10,162 nt of DNA from Asaia bogorensis (lineage in GTDB: Bacteria > Pseudomonadota > Alphaproteobacteria > Acetobacterales > Acetobacteraceae), in contig CAMCZJ010000111.1 in NCBI GenBank assembly GCA_945886995.1, forward strand, positions 1 through 10,162, read 5' to 3'. A program made the position numbers and the translations under genes. Numbering within the stretch: position 1 is the stretch's first letter; the number at the start of each line of letters is the position of its first letter. The notes below the pieces were generated by a model, which did not search any database, had not been told where the DNA came from, and saw nothing but the letters and a program-made list of their open reading frames with translations. Below, one piece after another: positions 7,511 through 10,162 of this stretch.

Positions 7511-8275
7511 ATGGCCGCGATCATCGAAAAACTGAGCGATAGCCGTGCAGAGGCGCGCGAATGGGAACTCCGCTGCGACATGGCGGCCGTGTTTCGCATT
7601 GGAGCCAGGCTCGGCTGGAATGAGCATATCGGCAATCACAACAGCTTGATGTTGCCCAATGAGGCTGAGCCGCGCTTCCTGATCAATCCGCGTGGCTATT
7701 TGTTCCAGGAATTGAAGGCATCCGATCTGATTGTGTGCGATCTGGAAGGGCGCGTGCTGCGCGGCAGCGGGGAACTGCGCAAGGTTGCGTTTCACATCCA
7801 CACACGCATCCATCTGGCCAACCCGGCGGCGGCTTGCGTGATCCATGTGCACCCGCGGCATTTGACCGCGCTTTCAATGGTGCAGGGCGCGGAGTTTGCG
7901 CTTTCCCATCACAACAATCTGCTGCTGAATGACCGCACGGTTTATGATGATGAAGGCGATCAGCCCGTGCATAGCAATGAAGAAGGGGACCGCATTGCGC
8001 GGCTGATGGGGGATAAGACCATCATGCTGATGCGCGGCCATGGCGTGACCGTGGTGGGCCCAACCGTGCATGACGCCTTTGATGAATGCTACATGGCGGA
8101 ACGCACCTGCATGTATCAATTGACCGCCATGCAAACCGGCATGCCCCTGCACAAGCTGCCCGATAATCTGCGCCGCAATCACACGGGGCCATGGGGTGAA
8201 AAGCTGGATGCGCGGCTCCATCTGAATGCCTGGCGTCGTGTTCTGGACCGGGAAGAACCGGATTACGCGCGCTGA
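7511..8275 (+). CDS. Class II aldolase/adducin family protein
   Basis: A 254-aa cytoplasmic protein of the class II aldolase/adducin fold, a family whose enzymes are metal-dependent aldolases, epimerases or decarboxylases. Visible: N-terminal helix region and WNEHIGNHNSLML (36-48), FLINPRGYLFQEL (56-68), the metal-site segment VIHVHPRH (110-117) giving His112 and His114, and MLMRGHGVTVVG (172-183) giving His177. The spacing 112/114/177 resembles the zinc ligands 92/94/155 of L-fuculose-1-phosphate aldolase. The position of the catalytic glutamate of that enzyme (19 residues before the first His) is occupied here by the VAF stretch (92-94), so the SSE-type acid seems absent, as in adducin-like members; Glu88 is nearby. 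ATG has an excellent AAGGAGGT 4 nt upstream. It is first of a probable two-gene unit with the TTT receptor gene 27 bp downstream. Substrate unknown. Confidence 0.93.
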   Translation: MAAIIEKLSDSRAEAREWELRCDMAAVFRIGARLGWNEHIGNHNSLMLPNEAEPRFLINPRGYLFQELKASDLIVCDLEGRVLRGSGELRKVAFHIHTRIHLANPAAACVIHVHPRHLTALSMVQGAEFALSHHNNLLLNDRTVYDDEGDQPVHSNEEGDRIARLMGDKTIMLMRGHGVTVVGPTVHDAFDECYMAERTCMYQLTAMQTGMPLHKLPDNLRRNHTGPWGEKLDARLHLNAWRRVLDREEPDYAR

Positions 8276-8302
8276 AATGATAACAAATAAAGGGAGGAAA
8301 AT

Positions 8303-9277
8303 ATGATCCAACGTCGCAGCCTTCTAGCCACGCCACTCGCCCTTGGCCTGGCGAGCCCCGCCATCGCGCAAGCCGCCTGGCCCAACCGGCCGGTGCGCGT
8401 GATTGTCGGCTTCCCGCCAGGCGGGTCGCTTGATGTGATGACGCGGCTTGCCTGCGAAGTCTTGTCGCGCCGCTTCGGGCAGAATTTCATTGTGGAGACG
8501 CGCAGCGGCGCTTCCGGCAATATCGGCACGGAGGCCATCGCGCGCGCAACGCCAGATGGTTACACCATCGGCACGATCAGCATGCACAATATCGTGATCA
8601 ACCCCATGCTGTTCAAAACCCTGCCCTATGACCCTGAGCGCGATTTCGCCTGGATCAGCGCCATGTGGGATTTGCCCAATGTGGTGGCGGTGCCGGCGCA
8701 GCATGTGCCTGCGCAAACGCTCCAGGAATTCATCACTTGGGCCAAGACGCGGCGGGGTGGCATCAGCTACGGGTCTTCGGGGGTGGGCACGACCATTCAC
8801 CTTTCTGGCGCCTATCTGCTGGGCCGCGCGGGGGTTGAGGCGACGCATGTGGCCTTCCGTGGTGCGGCGCAGACCATTCCGGCCATGCTTTCGGGCGACA
8901 TTCAGGTCGCGGTAGATAACCTTGCCAGCTACACCGGTGTTATCCAGGAAGGGCGCATCCGCCCGCTGGCCGTCACCATGCCGGAACGTTGGCCCACTTT
9001 GCCCAATGTGCCCACCATGGCGGAAGCGGGGATGGATAATTTCAATGTCAGCCCCTGGCATATGTGGGGCGGCCCGCGCGCCATGCCGCGTGAGATTGTG
9101 GACCGAATCTCTTCCGAAATCCGCACAGCCTTTGCCGATCCCGAATTGCAGCAACGCGCTATCGGCATGGGCGCGCGGCTGACGGGTTCAACACCGGAAG
9201 AATTGGCCGCGCGGTTGAAGCGCGAACAGCCGATCTGGGCCGAGATGGTGAAGATTTCCGGCGCGCAGCCGGAATAG
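8303..9277 (+). CDS. Tripartite tricarboxylate transporter (TTT) substrate-binding protein, Bug/TctC family
   Basis: A 324-aa periplasmic receptor of the Bug family. The leader MIQRRSLLATPLALGLASPA contains a twin-arginine-like QRRSLL followed by a hydrophobic stretch, with probable cleavage after AIAQA near residue 24. The mature start WPNRPVRVIVGFPPGGSLDVMTRLA (26-50) is the family hallmark, followed by FIVETRSGASGNIGTEAIARATPDGYT (62-88), ISYGSSGVGTTIHLSG, HVAFRGAAQTIPAMLSGDIQVAVDNL, RPLAVTMPERWPTLPNVPTMAEAG and a C-terminal helical end. ATG at 8303 has AGGGAGG with about a 5 nt spacer. The TctA and TctB membrane subunits are not in the window, as is common for Bug receptors, so it either serves a transporter elsewhere or acts in sensing. 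Co-transcription with the aldolase-family gene suggests an organic acid ligand (inference). Confidence 0.95.
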   Translation: MIQRRSLLATPLALGLASPAIAQAAWPNRPVRVIVGFPPGGSLDVMTRLACEVLSRRFGQNFIVETRSGASGNIGTEAIARATPDGYTIGTISMHNIVINPMLFKTLPYDPERDFAWISAMWDLPNVVAVPAQHVPAQTLQEFITWAKTRRGGISYGSSGVGTTIHLSGAYLLGRAGVEATHVAFRGAAQTIPAMLSGDIQVAVDNLASYTGVIQEGRIRPLAVTMPERWPTLPNVPTMAEAGMDNFNVSPWHMWGGPRAMPREIVDRISSEIRTAFADPELQQRAIGMGARLTGSTPEELAARLKREQPIWAEMVKISGAQPE

Positions 9278-9298
9278 GGCAGGGGGCCTCATCAGCCC

Positions 9299-9330
9299 AA
9301 AACGCGTGACCCTTACTTACGGGTCACGCG
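9299..9330 (-). terminator. Stem-loop terminator of argF, possibly bidirectional
   Basis: A perfect 10-bp inverted repeat, CGCGTGACCC (9303-9312) and GGGTCACGCG (9321-9330), encloses an 8-nt loop. On the minus strand it begins 7 nt after the argF stop and is followed by TTTT (9302-9299), a short but acceptable U tract for intrinsic termination. On the plus strand the stem lies 25 nt past the TTT receptor stop but lacks a T tract, so it would terminate that unit less well. Position between convergent genes supports a shared terminator. Confidence 0.75.
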
Positions 9331-9337
9331 AGCAATG

Positions 9338-10162
9338 TCACGCTAACCCCAAGGCCCAAAGCAGCACACCCTTCTGCGCATGCAGGCGGTTCTCTGCCTC
9401 ATCAAACACCACGCTTTGTGGGCCATCCATCACCTCATCGGTGATTTCCTCCCCGCGATGCGCTGGCAGGCAATGCATCACGATCGCATCCGGCGCCGCG
9501 TGCTTCAGCAGCGCCGAATTCAACTGATAGGGTGCTAGAAGATTATGCCGGCTTTCCGCCCGCCCCTCGCGCTCATCAGACATGGAAACCCAGCTATCGG
9601 TTACTACACAGCGCGCATCGCGCACCGCAGCGATGGGGTCATGGGTCAATTCCACCTTCGCACCTTGGGCACGCGCCCAGGCGATCAACTCCGCGGGTGG
9701 CGCCAATTCGGGTGGTGTTGCCAGACGCAGCGTAAAGCCAAAGCGCGCCGCTGCCTGGATGAAGGATTGCGCGACATTATTGCCATCACCTGTCCAGGCC
9801 ACCACCTGCCCGGCAATCGGGCCGCGATGTTCCTCAAAGGTCATGATATCGGCCATCAACTGGCAGGGATGGGAAACATCGGTCAGGCCATTGATCACCG
9901 GCACCGTCGCATGCTTCGCCAATTCACGGATTTTCTGCACATTATCGGTACGTAGCATGATGGCATCCACATAGCGGGACAGCACCTTCGCGGTATCCGC
10001 CGGGGTTTCGCCTCGGCCAAGCTGCATGTCCTTGGTGGACAGCACGACAACATCGCCACCCAATTGGCGAATGCCGACTTCAAAGGAAACCCTTGTGCGG
10101 GTGGAGGGTTTTTCGAATATCAAGGCAATGGATTTGCCGGCCAAGGGCTTGCCCGCAAGCTC
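9338..10162 (-). CDS. argF: Ornithine carbamoyltransferase, N-terminus beyond window edge
   Basis: Catalyses carbamoyl phosphate + ornithine to citrulline in arginine biosynthesis (cytoplasmic, normally trimeric). 274 C-terminal residues are visible and the frame stays open through 10162, starting ELAGKPLAGK, so about 35 residues are missing; the TTG at 10144 is internal, not a start. Motifs in visible numbering: carbamoyl-phosphate loop STRTR (20-24), QLGRGETPADTA (47-58), HPCQ (98-101), GDGNNVAQS (125-133), ornithine loop DSWVSMSDE (189-197), catalytic HCLPAHRGEE (230-239), and the end HAQKGVLLWALG. The ornithine loop reads SMS rather than the common SMG. Absence of arcA/arcC neighbours and the family pattern favour the biosynthetic enzyme. 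It is convergent with the TTT receptor gene and appears unrelated to the transport locus. Confidence 0.96.
   Translation of the reverse strand, partial: ELAGKPLAGKSIALIFEKPSTRTRVSFEVGIRQLGGDVVVLSTKDMQLGRGETPADTAKVLSRYVDAIMLRTDNVQKIRELAKHATVPVINGLTDVSHPCQLMADIMTFEEHRGPIAGQVVAWTGDGNNVAQSFIQAAARFGFTLRLATPPELAPPAELIAWARAQGAKVELTHDPIAAVRDARCVVTDSWVSMSDEREGRAESRHNLLAPYQLNSALLKHAAPDAIVMHCLPAHRGEEITDEVMDGPQSVVFDEAENRLHAQKGVLLWALGLA

Noticed and set aside
8324..9154. 276-codon open frame on the minus strand opposite the TTT receptor gene
   Set aside because: It is antisense to a gene with clear family hallmarks and a strong ribosome site. Its product is low-complexity (His/Arg/Gly/Ala-rich) and unrecognisable, typical of shadow frames in GC-rich DNA.
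1..10162. CRISPR arrays, insertion sequences, tRNA or rRNA genes, attachment sites
   Set aside because: No regularly spaced repeats, transposase-like frames, terminal inverted repeats or RNA-gene signatures were seen; coding density leaves little room for them.

Overview
The window is a gene-dense, GC-rich stretch of bacterial chromosome from what looks like an alphaproteobacterium. The Bug/TctC-type receptor with an N-terminal MIQRRSLLA-type leader, the family-5 ABC transporter and the overall protein style fit Acetobacteraceae (Roseomonas-like). That placement is by resemblance only, as there is no rRNA or other marker gene here. Nearly every base is coding; the longest gap is the 125 bp divergent region at 7386-7510, and no stretch over 300 bp lacks a gene.

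Minus strand, read from about 7385 down to 1: a probable six-gene operon. It opens with a large protein of the N,N-dimethylformamidase large (beta) subunit family (5175-7385). This is followed by a complete dipeptide/oligopeptide-type (PepT family) ABC importer: periplasmic family-5 solute-binding protein (3546-5120), DppB-like permease (2573-3517, TTG start), DppC-like permease (1690-2580), DppD-like ATPase (716-1693) and DppF-like ATPase (1-719, cut by the window edge). The B/C, C/D and D/F junctions overlap (8 bp, GTGA and ATGA), which points to translational coupling.

Plus strand, 7511-9277: a divergent pair, a class II aldolase/adducin-family protein and a tripartite tricarboxylate transporter (TTT) receptor, 27 bp apart and each with a strong Shine-Dalgarno. 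The gap between the two transcription units holds a perfect 14 bp palindrome that could be a shared operator. No regulator gene lies in the window.

Minus strand, 9338-10162: the C-terminal 274 residues of ornithine carbamoyltransferase (argF). It is convergent with the TTT receptor gene and separated from it by a 10-bp-stem terminator hairpin. It is an arginine-biosynthesis housekeeping gene and probably marks the edge of the accessory locus.

Taken together (inference), 1-9277 looks like a scavenging and catabolic locus. An ABC importer brings in an amide- or peptide-like compound, a cytoplasmic DMFase-like metalloamidase cleaves it, and the aldolase-family protein may process a fragment. 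The true substrate cannot be read from the sequence. The most interesting point is the DMFase-like enzyme without a recognisable small-subunit gene, tied to a dedicated importer.
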